Below the pieces are notes generated by a model. The model was not told the origin of the DNA and searched no databases. It saw only the letters and a program-made list of their open reading frames with translations. Below, piece after piece: positions 45,821 to 53,615 of a stretch of 64,000 bases of DNA. The stretch is taken from the NCBI GenBank assembly GCA_001749745.1, contig JWTM01000532.1:415001-479000 (forward strand), given 5' to 3'. Position numbers and translations under genes: made by a program. The first letter of the stretch is position 1; each line of letters opens with the position of its first letter. Source of the DNA: Candidatus Marispirochaeta associata (GTDB lineage Bacteria > Spirochaetota > Spirochaetia > JC444 > Marispirochaetaceae).

Positions 45821-47254
45821 ATGAATCAAACCATTCAGCCCCTCGAGCCGGGGATCATAAAAGTCACCAAGGAAGATAAGGACTATCTCGGTTTCAAACT
45901 GAGCCAAAGCATGAAACCGGATCTCGCCGCGGTCAAGCGAGAGAGAACCCAGGAACACGGATATCTGGTAGTAGACGGGAAGGTCACCCATTGGAACGCT
46001 ACGGGAATGCTCGAATATGAGGGCCGCTATCTGATAGGCCCCTTCCACGCGGGTCGTTCGCTCATGCAGACTCTCGACTCCTCCTCCCCTGCGGAATCCC
46101 TGCGGGCGCTCCATCGTTTGACATATGCCCTGCAGACCCTTCATAAACGGAAGATAGAGCTGAATCGGATCGATGCGGCCGCGATATTTCTGCTCCAAGA
46201 GGGCGGCCTCCTCTTCCTGCCGAACTCTCAGGTAGAAAGGTTTCGCAACAGCCTGGAACCTGCCTACCGCTTCAAGGAATACGAGACCTTCAACCATCCG
46301 GATCTTAAAGGCGAACGCAACCATAGTTTTACCCTGGCTTGCGCGGCCTTTAAGGCGGTCAGCGGCAGACATCCCTTCTTCAATCCGGAGGAGCTGCCGG
46401 AATCTGAAGAGCTCCATAAACGCATACGCAAAGGACGCCATATTCCCCTCCATCTCCTCGAGGCGAAGATAGACGAAGGCGTGAGCGAGGAACTTTCCCG
46501 CATTCTCTCCGACCAGGAGGATCCTCCCGGCCTAAATCGAATGTTGGTGCTCTTGAAGAGTCTAGAGGCGAACCTGGAACTGGAGACTCCCGGCGAGGAG
46601 CTTATTATTGAGCGCCGAACTGCGGCCAATCGGATCGCCAAGAAGATCGAGAGTGCCCGCAAACAGGAAGAATTTTTTCTCCACCACCGTATGCGATTGG
46701 TCATTGCCGCTGTAATACTTGCCGTTCTCGGTAGCGTGGCGGGAACAATTATCGGCAACCTGACCGAACCTCCGGTCACCGTCGGGATGTCTCCCCGTGA
46801 GGTGGTAAAACTCTTTTACTCGAGCGTAAACAGCTTCGATCATATGAGCATGGAGGATTGCGTCACCGACGGCGCCGGCCAAGAGTATCTGCGGGAGGCG
46901 ACCAATCTCTTTGTTATCTCCCGCATGAGGCAGGGCTATGAACAGGGTCGCAACCCCTACATAAGCGCCCAGGAGTGGATCGACAACGGACGCGGACCGC
47001 TGCCGGAAGGGAAGGATCTCTACGGCATCGGCAACCTAGAGATCTCAGAGGAAGAAGAGCTGATCTTCCGTGCCAGCTACGAGAAATGGATTCCCTTCTC
47101 CGACGATTCGCCCGGGACCAGCACCGATCTGCGGTACAGCGGTGAATTACGCCTCGAGCGGCTCTTTCTAAGGGAGGAAAAGGGGGGCTATCGCATTTAT
47201 CGTATCGAATTGATCGAAAGCCTCCCGGTCGAGACCGGATCGCCGGAGGCTTAG
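45821..47254 (+). CDS. Membrane protein with degenerate kinase-like N-terminal region
   Basis: 477 residues. Residues about 80-190 follow the order of a protein-kinase C-lobe: helix ALQTLHKRKIELN, then a catalytic-loop-like NRIDAAAIFLL. A DFG-equivalent LPN and a late helix AFKAVSGRHPFFN follow. The catalytic Asp, Asn and DFG Asp are absent, so a pseudokinase is plausible. A membrane helix (about 290-312) separates it from an extracytoplasmic C-terminal domain (about 320-477) without a known signature. No firm family assignment. Confidence 0.6.
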   Translation: MNQTIQPLEPGIIKVTKEDKDYLGFKLSQSMKPDLAAVKRERTQEHGYLVVDGKVTHWNATGMLEYEGRYLIGPFHAGRSLMQTLDSSSPAESLRALHRLTYALQTLHKRKIELNRIDAAAIFLLQEGGLLFLPNSQVERFRNSLEPAYRFKEYETFNHPDLKGERNHSFTLACAAFKAVSGRHPFFNPEELPESEELHKRIRKGRHIPLHLLEAKIDEGVSEELSRILSDQEDPPGLNRMLVLLKSLEANLELETPGEELIIERRTAANRIAKKIESARKQEEFFLHHRMRLVIAAVILAVLGSVAGTIIGNLTEPPVTVGMSPREVVKLFYSSVNSFDHMSMEDCVTDGAGQEYLREATNLFVISRMRQGYEQGRNPYISAQEWIDNGRGPLPEGKDLYGIGNLEISEEEELIFRASYEKWIPFSDDSPGTSTDLRYSGELRLERLFLREEKGGYRIYRIELIESLPVETGSPEA

Positions 47255-47272
47255 GGAGCTCACTTTTGCCCC

Positions 47273-48184
47273 CTATGAGTGCATTTCCGCAGCGAAGCCC
47301 TCCACGGCACTGAGAATCGCCCGGGTATTCTCGGCGGCCATCCACTCCGCCCCGGGCAGACTTCTGAAGAAGGTAAGCTGCCGTTTTGCATAGCGGCGGC
47401 TGTTCTGCTGAATTGCGGCGCGAACGGCATCATCATCGTCCTCGTCCCTCTCCCAGGCGGAAAAAAACTCCCGGTAGCCGATTGCCCTCATCCCGGGATC
47501 CCCCGGGAGGTAGCCTCTCTCTTTGAGGGACTCGACCTCCTGCCGCAGCCCCTGGCTGAACATCCGTTCCACCCGGCGGTTGATTCTGTTGTAAAGCTCA
47601 TCCCGGGGACGCTCCAAACCTATGACCTTCACCGTCAATCCGGTCCGGGGTTCCCGGGGCAACCTGAAATCAGAGAGAGGACGGCCGGAGGTCGCCTCGA
47701 CCTCCAAGGCCCTTAGAACCCGATAGGTGTCGTTGGGATCAATTCTCGCCGCGGAGGGAGGATCGAGGCGCTCTAAGCGCTTATGAAGCGTAGCCGAGCC
47801 GAGACGCTCTAATTCCTCCTCGAGCCGGCGACGGATCTCCGGATCGGAGGGCGGAGCCTTGGGAAGTCCGAGGAGAAAATGTTTAAAGTAGTAGGCGGTC
47901 CCGCCGGAAAGCACCGGTATGCGTCCGCGGGAGCTTATATCCCGGGCGGCCGCATCGGCCAAATCCATGAAACTGCCCAGATGAAACTGTTCGCTCGGAT
48001 CGCAGATATCGATCAGGTGATGGGGAATACGCTTCAACAGCTCAGGCTCCGGTTTTGCGGTACCGATGTCCATACCGCGGTAAACCTGCATAGAATCGGC
48101 GCTGATAACCTCGAAACGCGTCGGATCGAGATTCTCCACTAAGGCCGTCTTCCCTACGCCGGTGGGACCAAAAAGAAAAACCAC
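47273..48184 (-). CDS. miaA: tRNA dimethylallyltransferase
   Basis: 303 residues if translation starts at the GTG at 48184. The P-loop FGPTGVGKTA comes within the first 13 residues, so the start cannot be further downstream. SADSMQVYRGMDIGTAKP, LSGGTAYYFKHFL and RRYAKRQLTFFR are family motifs. It isopentenylates A37 of tRNAs reading UNN codons. The start region lies in the 3' arm of a terminator-like hairpin after rpoZ and lacks a clear ribosome-binding site. An upstream non-ATG start inside the hairpin is also possible. Confidence 0.93.
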   Translation of the reverse strand: MVFLFGPTGVGKTALVENLDPTRFEVISADSMQVYRGMDIGTAKPEPELLKRIPHHLIDICDPSEQFHLGSFMDLADAAARDISSRGRIPVLSGGTAYYFKHFLLGLPKAPPSDPEIRRRLEEELERLGSATLHKRLERLDPPSAARIDPNDTYRVLRALEVEATSGRPLSDFRLPREPRTGLTVKVIGLERPRDELYNRINRRVERMFSQGLRQEVESLKERGYLPGDPGMRAIGYREFFSAWERDEDDDDAVRAAIQQNSRRYAKRQLTFFRSLPGAEWMAAENTRAILSAVEGFAAEMHS

Positions 48185-48200
48185 CGACAGAATCGGTGGT
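48171..48200 (-). terminator. Intrinsic terminator after rpoZ, overlapping the miaA start
   Basis: Minus strand: ACCACCGA (48200-48193), a 5-nt loop TTCTG, TCGGTGGT (48187-48180), then TTTTTCTTTT. The 8-bp stem is perfect and the U-tract is strong. It lies 21 nt after the rpoZ stop. The miaA GTG at 48184 is inside the 3' arm of the stem, so miaA expression needs readthrough or another promoter. Confidence 0.8.
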
Positions 48201-48221
48201 TCAAGCTGTTGTCCGGAATCG

Positions 48222-48413
48222 CTACTCTTCAAGCCGGTATTGCACGGTTCGATTGAGAACCTGCTTGATAGCGGTGGAAACGACCTTTCCGTCGTTCTCC
48301 TCGATCTCTTCATCCCGGGTAACGGTGATCTGTACCGCCCGGCGGATCGCCGCACAGGTCAGTTCGTAGACATTGTCGCTGTTGTCAACTAATAAATCCA
48401 AGGGGATTATCAC
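48222..48413 (-). CDS. rpoZ: RNA polymerase omega subunit
   Basis: 63 residues with a GTG start. The omega-type core YELTCAAIRRAVQITV and STAIKQVLNRTVQYRLEE is visible; the protein lacks the long tail of E. coli omega. It helps assemble the beta' subunit of RNA polymerase. A near-consensus promoter lies just upstream and a strong terminator just downstream, so it can form a monocistronic unit. Confidence 0.85.
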   Translation of the reverse strand: MIIPLDLLVDNSDNVYELTCAAIRRAVQITVTRDEEIEENDGKVVSTAIKQVLNRTVQYRLEE

Positions 48414-48446
48414 TCTACCACGCCTCTTTCATAATCTGTAAGCATT

Positions 48447-48475
48447 AGTATACAGAGAAAGCTCTTCTGTATCAA
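48447..48475 (-). promoter_or_regulatory. Candidate sigma-70 promoter of rpoZ
   Basis: Minus strand: TTGATA (48475-48470), a 17-base spacer and TATACT (48452-48447). The predicted start gives a leader of about 30 nt before the rpoZ GTG. The -35 overlaps the last codon of the upstream cytidylate-kinase-like gene. Confidence 0.7.
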
Positions 48476-49011
48476 TCGTTATCCGAGCTCTTATAGGCCC
48501 TCAGTATACGTTCCGCCACCGCATGTTGATCCTCAGTAGCGGTATCGATCACCAGATCGGCGAAGCCGTACTTGTCATTGTCGATACCGTAGATCCGCTT
48601 GTAGCGTTCATGATCCCGGCGATCCCGGGCCACAGTCTTTTCAAGAATCTCGGCCGGGGTGCCCCCCTCCCGCTTGGCTATACGCTGTGACCTGACCTCC
48701 AACGAAGCGTCCAAGAAGACGGTAAGATCGGCTTGGTCTTTGAGCATCCAGATTGCCAATCGGGATCCCAACACACAGTTACCTTCCTTCGCCAGGGCGA
48801 CCTGCTTCTCATCCAGCTTTAAATCGTAGGCGTCGTCCTTCTCCGCCAGCGCACAAAGCTCCTCGAACGAGATCCCCATCTCTTCGGCCATGGTTCTAAA
48901 GGTATAGTTTATGACCCGGTATCCCAGTTTTTCGGCCACCAGACCGGTGACAGTCGTATTGCCGCAACCGCTCTTGCCGGATATGGCAATTATTCCCCGC
49001 TTATTCGACAT
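48472..49011 (-). CDS. Cytidylate-kinase-like P-loop protein
   Basis: 179 residues. The N-terminal loop reads ISGKSGCGNTT: the glycines and the hydroxyl residue of Walker A are kept, but the usual lysine is asparagine. The remainder (DLTVFLDASLEVRSQRIAKR, ARDRRDHERYKRIYGID) resembles the cytidylate-kinase-like family and archaeal CMP kinases. True cmk is at 20795-21457, so this is a second, divergent member; its substrate is uncertain. It overlaps yicC by 11 bases. Confidence 0.75.
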   Translation of the reverse strand: MSNKRGIIAISGKSGCGNTTVTGLVAEKLGYRVINYTFRTMAEEMGISFEELCALAEKDDAYDLKLDEKQVALAKEGNCVLGSRLAIWMLKDQADLTVFLDASLEVRSQRIAKREGGTPAEILEKTVARDRRDHERYKRIYGIDNDKYGFADLVIDTATEDQHAVAERILRAYKSSDND

Positions 49012-49867
49012 TCCGTAGCTGCTCCCTGATATTCTCGAGGGCGTCCTTCATCTGAACCACGCCGCTGCTGATATTGTACTGTACGCTCTTCGATCCAATG
49101 GTATTGATCTCCCGGTGAATCTCCTGGGCCAGAAAATCGAGCTTCTTGCCTGCACCGGCGTTGTCGTCGATGATCTCCCGAAAGGAGTTCAGATGCCCCT
49201 TCAAGCGCACCAGCTCCTCGTGGATCGTATATTTCACCATCAACGCGGCAATCTCAGTCAGGATACGGTTCTCTTCGACCTGATCGCCCAGCACCTCATC
49301 AAAGCGCTTTCTGACCGTTTCGGTGAAAAAGGCTTCCAGCTCCCCTTCGGTGGCGGAGATCTTCCCCAGGGCCTCCTCGATCGTACCTACCTGATCAAGA
49401 ATGTCCTTGCGGGTCTCCGCTCCCTCCCTTCGGCGTACGGCGACAAAGGCCTCGGCCGCCTCCTCCATCAAGGGCTCGAGGGCCTGCCAATAGAGCTCCA
49501 CATCCCGGCTGCGGCTGCTCTTGAGGATGCCTTCCATCCGCAGCAGGTGGCTTAAGTTCAGCTCCTCATCGATACCGGTTTCGGCGATGAGAGACCGCAG
49601 AACCTCGGCATACTCCCGGGCAACGTTCTTGTCGAGCCGGATAGTCAGATCCTCCTCCAGTTCACGGAAGCGAAGGTAGACCTCTACCCTGCCGCGGCTT
49701 ACGCGGCTGCTCATAAACTCCCGGATTTTTGGTTCCAGGGGGCTCAAAAACGGCGGTAGATTAATCTGCAGGTCCAGGTAACGGTTGTTATAGGATTTGA
49801 TCTCGACGGCGGCATAATACTTTTCGGTCTCCCGCTCACAATAGCCGAAGCCAGTCATGCTTGTCAT
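49001..49867 (-). CDS. YicC family endoribonuclease-like protein
   Basis: 288 residues, the family's usual length. The opening MTSMTGFGYCERE is diagnostic, as are EIKSYNNRYLDLQINLP and RVEVYLR. The C-terminal DUF1732 part has KLDFLAQEIHREINTIGSKS near the end. YicC proteins have been linked to RNA degradation and stationary-phase survival. It overlaps murC by 4 bases. Confidence 0.93.
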   Translation of the reverse strand: MTSMTGFGYCERETEKYYAAVEIKSYNNRYLDLQINLPPFLSPLEPKIREFMSSRVSRGRVEVYLRFRELEEDLTIRLDKNVAREYAEVLRSLIAETGIDEELNLSHLLRMEGILKSSRSRDVELYWQALEPLMEEAAEAFVAVRRREGAETRKDILDQVGTIEEALGKISATEGELEAFFTETVRKRFDEVLGDQVEENRILTEIAALMVKYTIHEELVRLKGHLNSFREIIDDNAGAGKKLDFLAQEIHREINTIGSKSVQYNISSGVVQMKDALENIREQLRNVE

Positions 49868-51285
49868 TGCTCTTTAGCCTTCCTTCGTGAATAGATTTCA
49901 TGACCTATCGCCCAGTTGTTTCCGGCCCCCATGGTAATAAAGAGATCCCCAGGCTTAAGCAGAGCGTCAATTTTATCAATCGAGTCGGAGGGCTCGTGAA
50001 TGTACTCTACTCGCTTATGGTATCGAGCCGTCCGCTCATAGAGGGTTCGCCCATCGATGGATCCCCTCTCTTCCCGGGCGGAGGCGTAGATCTTATGCAG
50101 GAAAAGTAGGTCGGCTTCCTCGAATGAGGAGGCAAACCCATCCAGCAGGGCCTCGGTACGGCTGTAGGTGTGGGACATAAAATCGACTATCAGCCGTCGC
50201 CGAGGATAAAAGCTCCGCAGTCCTTCCAAGGTTGTCTTCAAGGCCGTGGGATGATGGGCGTAATCATCCATAAAGAGGATCCCGTCGACTTCGCCCAGGA
50301 TCTCGCTTCTGCGTTTGCTGCCGGTAAAGGATTCCACGCCGGCGGCAATCGCTTTATCCGTAACCTTAAGCCCTAACTCATTGGCCATCAGGCGACAGAG
50401 CAGGACCGCCGCGGCGGCATCCAGAGCGGTATGCCGTCCTGGTATGCGCAGCTTAAGGGTATCGTCGATTCCTTTAATTGTAAAACAGAGCCGTTCGTTT
50501 TCAACCCACGGTTCACTCAAGAGGAAATCGCTCCCTGAGCTGAATCCGTAGGAGATAATATTCAGATCCCTTCGCTCCTCTTTTACCCGGGAGACCAGCT
50601 CGAGGGCGCCCGGATCATCGGCACAGTAGAGCAGCGAACCGCCGGAGCTGATCTTGCGGGAATACTCCAGGAAGGCCGAGAGCACATCCTGGTAATCGGC
50701 ATAATAATCGAGATGATCCGCTTCTATGCTGGTTACAATCAACCAACGGGGAGAAACATGCAGGAAGTGGCGGCGGTATTCGCAGGTCTCCGCAATTAAA
50801 GCCTGATCCCCAAGGAAGAGACATGAGCGGTTCCCAAAGTCGCTTACCGCGGAGCCGACGATAACGCCGGTAGGTAAACCGATAGCCTGGGATATACTAC
50901 CGGCCAAGGCGGTAGTGGTTGTCTTACCGTGGACCCCGGCTATGGCCGCGGTCGGACGAGTGGCGCTTATTGCTCCCAGGGCTTCCGGATAGCTGTAGGT
51001 CGGAATCCCCTTTTTACGGGCAGCGACCAGTTCCGGATGGGTTGCGGGATCATAGGCGGCAGAATAAAAGAGATAATCCACCTTGGGGGGGAGATTCTGT
51101 TCGGAAAATGGCGCCGACACGGGGATCTCAAGTTCCTCGAGGATCGCGTCCGTGTAAAAGACCTCCTCCACATCCGAACCGGAGACTTCCGCCCCTGCGT
51201 GACGGCAGTACTCGGCCAGGGCGGCCATGCCCGTACCCTTTATCCCCACACAATAGACTCGTGTATTCTCATCCAGGACGATCAT
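49864..51285 (-). CDS. murC: UDP-N-acetylmuramate--L-alanine ligase
   Basis: 473 residues. A Rossmann-type N-terminus (YCVGIKGTGMAALAEYCR) is followed by the ATP loop AGVHGKTTTTALAG near residue 115. The central domain contains EADHLDYYADYQ, and the C-terminal ligase domain contains MDDYAHHPTALKTTLEGLR. It adds L-Ala to UDP-MurNAc, the first peptide step of peptidoglycan. A -35/-10 pair ends 8 nt before the ATG, so the mRNA may be leaderless. Confidence 0.95.
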   Translation of the reverse strand: MIVLDENTRVYCVGIKGTGMAALAEYCRHAGAEVSGSDVEEVFYTDAILEELEIPVSAPFSEQNLPPKVDYLFYSAAYDPATHPELVAARKKGIPTYSYPEALGAISATRPTAAIAGVHGKTTTTALAGSISQAIGLPTGVIVGSAVSDFGNRSCLFLGDQALIAETCEYRRHFLHVSPRWLIVTSIEADHLDYYADYQDVLSAFLEYSRKISSGGSLLYCADDPGALELVSRVKEERRDLNIISYGFSSGSDFLLSEPWVENERLCFTIKGIDDTLKLRIPGRHTALDAAAAVLLCRLMANELGLKVTDKAIAAGVESFTGSKRRSEILGEVDGILFMDDYAHHPTALKTTLEGLRSFYPRRRLIVDFMSHTYSRTEALLDGFASSFEEADLLFLHKIYASAREERGSIDGRTLYERTARYHKRVEYIHEPSDSIDKIDALLKPGDLFITMGAGNNWAIGHEIYSRRKAKEQ

Positions 51286-51293
51286 CGCCGCCC

Positions 51294-51322
51294 ATAATAG
51301 TGGAGGAGCGGGATTTTTACAA
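51294..51322 (-). promoter_or_regulatory. Candidate leaderless promoter of murC
   Basis: Minus strand: TTGTAA (51322-51317), a 17-base spacer and TATTAT (51299-51294). The ATG starts at 51285, only 8 bases past the -10, so the predicted transcript begins at or next to the start codon. Confidence 0.6.
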
Positions 51323-51330
51323 GTTCGATG

Positions 51331-51651
51331 CTATGCCGGCCACACACGGCGCAACACAAGCAGAGCCTCCATCATAGTCGGAAACCCGGCCGAAGGTGCC
51401 GTGAGCAGAATCGTGTGTTCAATCTCCTCCCGCGAGCAGCCGGCCGCTTTTCCCTTCTCGATATGGGTTTCCAGGGCCAGTTCATAGCGCAGGGATGCAG
51501 ATACCGCGATCTTGATCAGCCATCTGGACTTAGTGTCCAGCGGCCCGCCTTGCTCGTGGACCTGCTTACCGTACTCTTGGTAGGCCCGGTACAGGTCCGG
51601 GTGCGCCTCTTGTAGATAGGCTAGGTTTTCATGCCGTTCCTTTTCCATCAA
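51331..51651 (-). CDS. Carboxymuconolactone decarboxylase-fold protein
   Basis: 106 residues, all helical, with the CMD/AhpD-type core KSRWLIKIAVSASLRYELAL, THIEKGKAAGCSREEIEHTI and a C-terminal helix. The AhpD redox CxxC is absent (one Cys only), so peroxidase-partner activity is unlikely; a decarboxylase-like or unknown role remains. It overlaps the CysRS-like gene by 4 bases, suggesting a coupled pair. Confidence 0.85.
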   Translation of the reverse strand: MMEKERHENLAYLQEAHPDLYRAYQEYGKQVHEQGGPLDTKSRWLIKIAVSASLRYELALETHIEKGKAAGCSREEIEHTILLTAPSAGFPTMMEALLVLRRVWPA

Positions 51652-52919
51652 TCCTCCCTCTTGAAGAGAACTCCAAGCACTTCATCTATGCGTGAAAGAG
51701 ACTCCTTGATAGTGCCTCGCAATGAACTGGAAAGTCCTTTCTCCTCATCGATACTCTTTAACTCCTGCAGCACTGCATCGACTGCATCGATCGCGGCCCC
51801 CACATGCAGATCGTTGTTCATCTCGTGGCGGAAGAGCAGTTCGATCTCTTCGACCAGCTGCCTGGCGCGGGGATTCTCCGGAGCATCGCTTTTTTGCTGA
51901 TCGGTGAGTGCAGCGATCATCTCCTGTAGCCCAAGGATCTTCTCACACCGCGATTCCATCATCTCGTCGGTGACATTCATCTTCTCGCGATAGTAGCCAT
52001 AGGCAAGCAGAAACCGAACTCGCTGCCCGGTGCATCCGCGATTAATCAGGTCTTCAATATAAAGAACATTACCCTTACTTTTACTCATCTTCTCACCGCC
52101 GACAATCAGGTGTTCCCCATGCAGCCAGTAGTGAGCCAATTCCTTGCCGGAAACAGATTCTAGTACTGCCCGGTTGTAATCATGGTGACGCCACAGGTTG
52201 TCGATTCCGCCGCAGTGAATATCGAGTTCATAACCTGCCCCCTGAACGATCATAGCCGGATCCTGGACGTTCCACGAAGGACGGCCCTTGCCGATCTTCG
52301 TATCCCAATGAATCCATTCGCCGCCGTCATAACCGTGCCAAAGTATAAAATCACCCAGGTTCCATCGCTGTCCGGGATAGGTATCCTTGCTGAAGCGAAC
52401 CTTCTTCTTCGGCCAGCGGCTCATGTCGAGACCATAGACTGCTCCAAAATCATCATAGGTAAGCGGGTCAAAATAGACATTCCCGTCGTGCCAGTAGGCA
52501 TGTCCGTTGGCCAGGAGCTGATCTATAATCTCAACCGCCGTCTCGATCGATGTCGAACTACGCTGAATCTCCTTCGGAAAACGAATCGCAAGCTTGTCGA
52601 TCTCTTGAAAGATTGTATCTTCTACTGATTGAGTTAGCTGGCTGACGTCGACGCCCTCCTCACTGGCAGTAGAGATCGTTTTATCCTCGATGTCAGTAAA
52701 GTTAATTACCCGATTAACCGTAAACCCGAGATATTCAAGATACTTTACCAGGATATCCTCGTAGATAAAGGTCCGGTAGTTCCCTATATGAGGACGCCTA
52801 TAGATACTCGGTCCACAGGTGAAAATATTCACTATTCCGGGTCGCCGACTTCGAAAAAGTTCTTTACGTTTTGTTAAAGTGTTATTAAGGAATAAATTAT
52901 GCGTACTTTCAAGCTCCAT
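51648..52919 (-). CDS. Cysteinyl-tRNA-synthetase-like protein with altered zinc site
   Basis: 423 residues aligned along most of CysRS: TCGPSIYRRPHIGNYRT (HIGH region), FTDIEDK, GRPSWNVQDPAM, LDIHCGGIDNLWRHHDYN and EKMSKSKGN (KMSKS loop, residues 277-281). Of the E. coli zinc ligands C28, C209, H234 and E238, the first and third are kept (C35, H245). The second is D220 and the fourth is N249; a new cysteine, C236, is nearby. The C-terminal anticodon region is short. It may be a paralogue with another amino acid or thiol substrate, or a divergent CysRS. Start chosen by GGGAAGG upstream of the ATG. Confidence 0.8.
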   Translation of the reverse strand: MELESTHNLFLNNTLTKRKELFRSRRPGIVNIFTCGPSIYRRPHIGNYRTFIYEDILVKYLEYLGFTVNRVINFTDIEDKTISTASEEGVDVSQLTQSVEDTIFQEIDKLAIRFPKEIQRSSTSIETAVEIIDQLLANGHAYWHDGNVYFDPLTYDDFGAVYGLDMSRWPKKKVRFSKDTYPGQRWNLGDFILWHGYDGGEWIHWDTKIGKGRPSWNVQDPAMIVQGAGYELDIHCGGIDNLWRHHDYNRAVLESVSGKELAHYWLHGEHLIVGGEKMSKSKGNVLYIEDLINRGCTGQRVRFLLAYGYYREKMNVTDEMMESRCEKILGLQEMIAALTDQQKSDAPENPRARQLVEEIELLFRHEMNNDLHVGAAIDAVDAVLQELKSIDEEKGLSSSLRGTIKESLSRIDEVLGVLFKRED

Positions 52920-53071
52920 GCCTTCCCCGTAAATCGTACAAAATATATAACCATAATATAGCTTTCAGCGAGAGGAAGTAAACAGCGGCTTAGGTATATC
53001 TATGCTTATTTAAGAACGGCACCCAGAGATAGGCGGGAGATTAGGCTTCCCGTCGCAGATCAATCGACGTC
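52920..53071. other. Intergenic gap between the CysRS-like gene and the RbsD/FucU gene
   Basis: About 150 bases between two minus-strand genes. It holds the A/T-rich promoter region of the CysRS-like gene (TATATT about 35 bases upstream of its ATG). I found no RNA gene, and only short weak inverted repeats that I would not call a terminator. Confidence 0.5.
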
Positions 53072-53536
53072 CTAGCCTACGGTTCCGTCGGCCGCAACTA
53101 CTCCCTTGGTAATAATAAAACAGCCGTAGGGTCGCAGTTCGCCCACGGCACTGACCACCGCAAAAGCCTGCTTAGCCCGTTCATAAAAGGCGAATCGTTC
53201 TATGCTACCCATCTTCCAATTACGGCTGCCTTCGGCGTCCATTACGCGTTGCATCTCCGTGTGGCATTCAAGGAGTTGATTGGGATCCCCTACGACCTCC
53301 ATACGGAGGACCGGCTCTTCAACAAAGCTATCCAGAGGTAAAACGGAAAGAATCGCCTCGGCCGCAGTGGTAGTATCGACGCCTTCCAACTCGATTGGTT
53401 CTTCCATTACGGTGTACGAGGCTACCGAGGTCGACGGAAAGTTGCGATCCACCAACGCGATCTCGTCTCCGTGACCCATAGCGCGCAGGGCGTATAAAAG
53501 ATCTGCAGTTAGGATTGGATTGAATTGCTTAAGCAT
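53072..53536 (-). CDS. RbsD/FucU family sugar mutarotase-like protein
   Basis: 154 residues from the ATG at 53536, set by a strong AGGAGGAG site; the open frame extends 72 bases upstream but those residues are not family-like. LLYALRAMGHGDEIALVDRN contains the conserved His and the GH-D motif. The C-terminal ELRPYGCFIITKGVV is typical of FucU. The family interconverts sugar anomers or ring forms. It is the last gene of the ABC-importer unit. Confidence 0.9.
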   Translation of the reverse strand: MLKQFNPILTADLLYALRAMGHGDEIALVDRNFPSTSVASYTVMEEPIELEGVDTTTAAEAILSVLPLDSFVEEPVLRMEVVGDPNQLLECHTEMQRVMDAEGSRNWKMGSIERFAFYERAKQAFAVVSAVGELRPYGCFIITKGVVAADGTVG

Positions 53537-53615
53537 GACTACTCCTCCTGAAACGTATACTCTATTCGAAAACCGTTCCCCCGCAGACATCATCATTGGG
53601 GGAACCACCTTTTCC

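Noticed and set aside
47255..47272. Terminator between the convergent 477-residue gene and miaA
   Set aside because: The gap is only 18 bases and shows no stem.
48184..48355. MiaA start at 48355
   Set aside because: It would lie inside rpoZ and add 57 residues with no MiaA similarity; rpoZ is well supported there.
52970..53071. Possible terminator after the importer operon
   Set aside because: Only 4-5 bp stems are seen and no U-tract follows.
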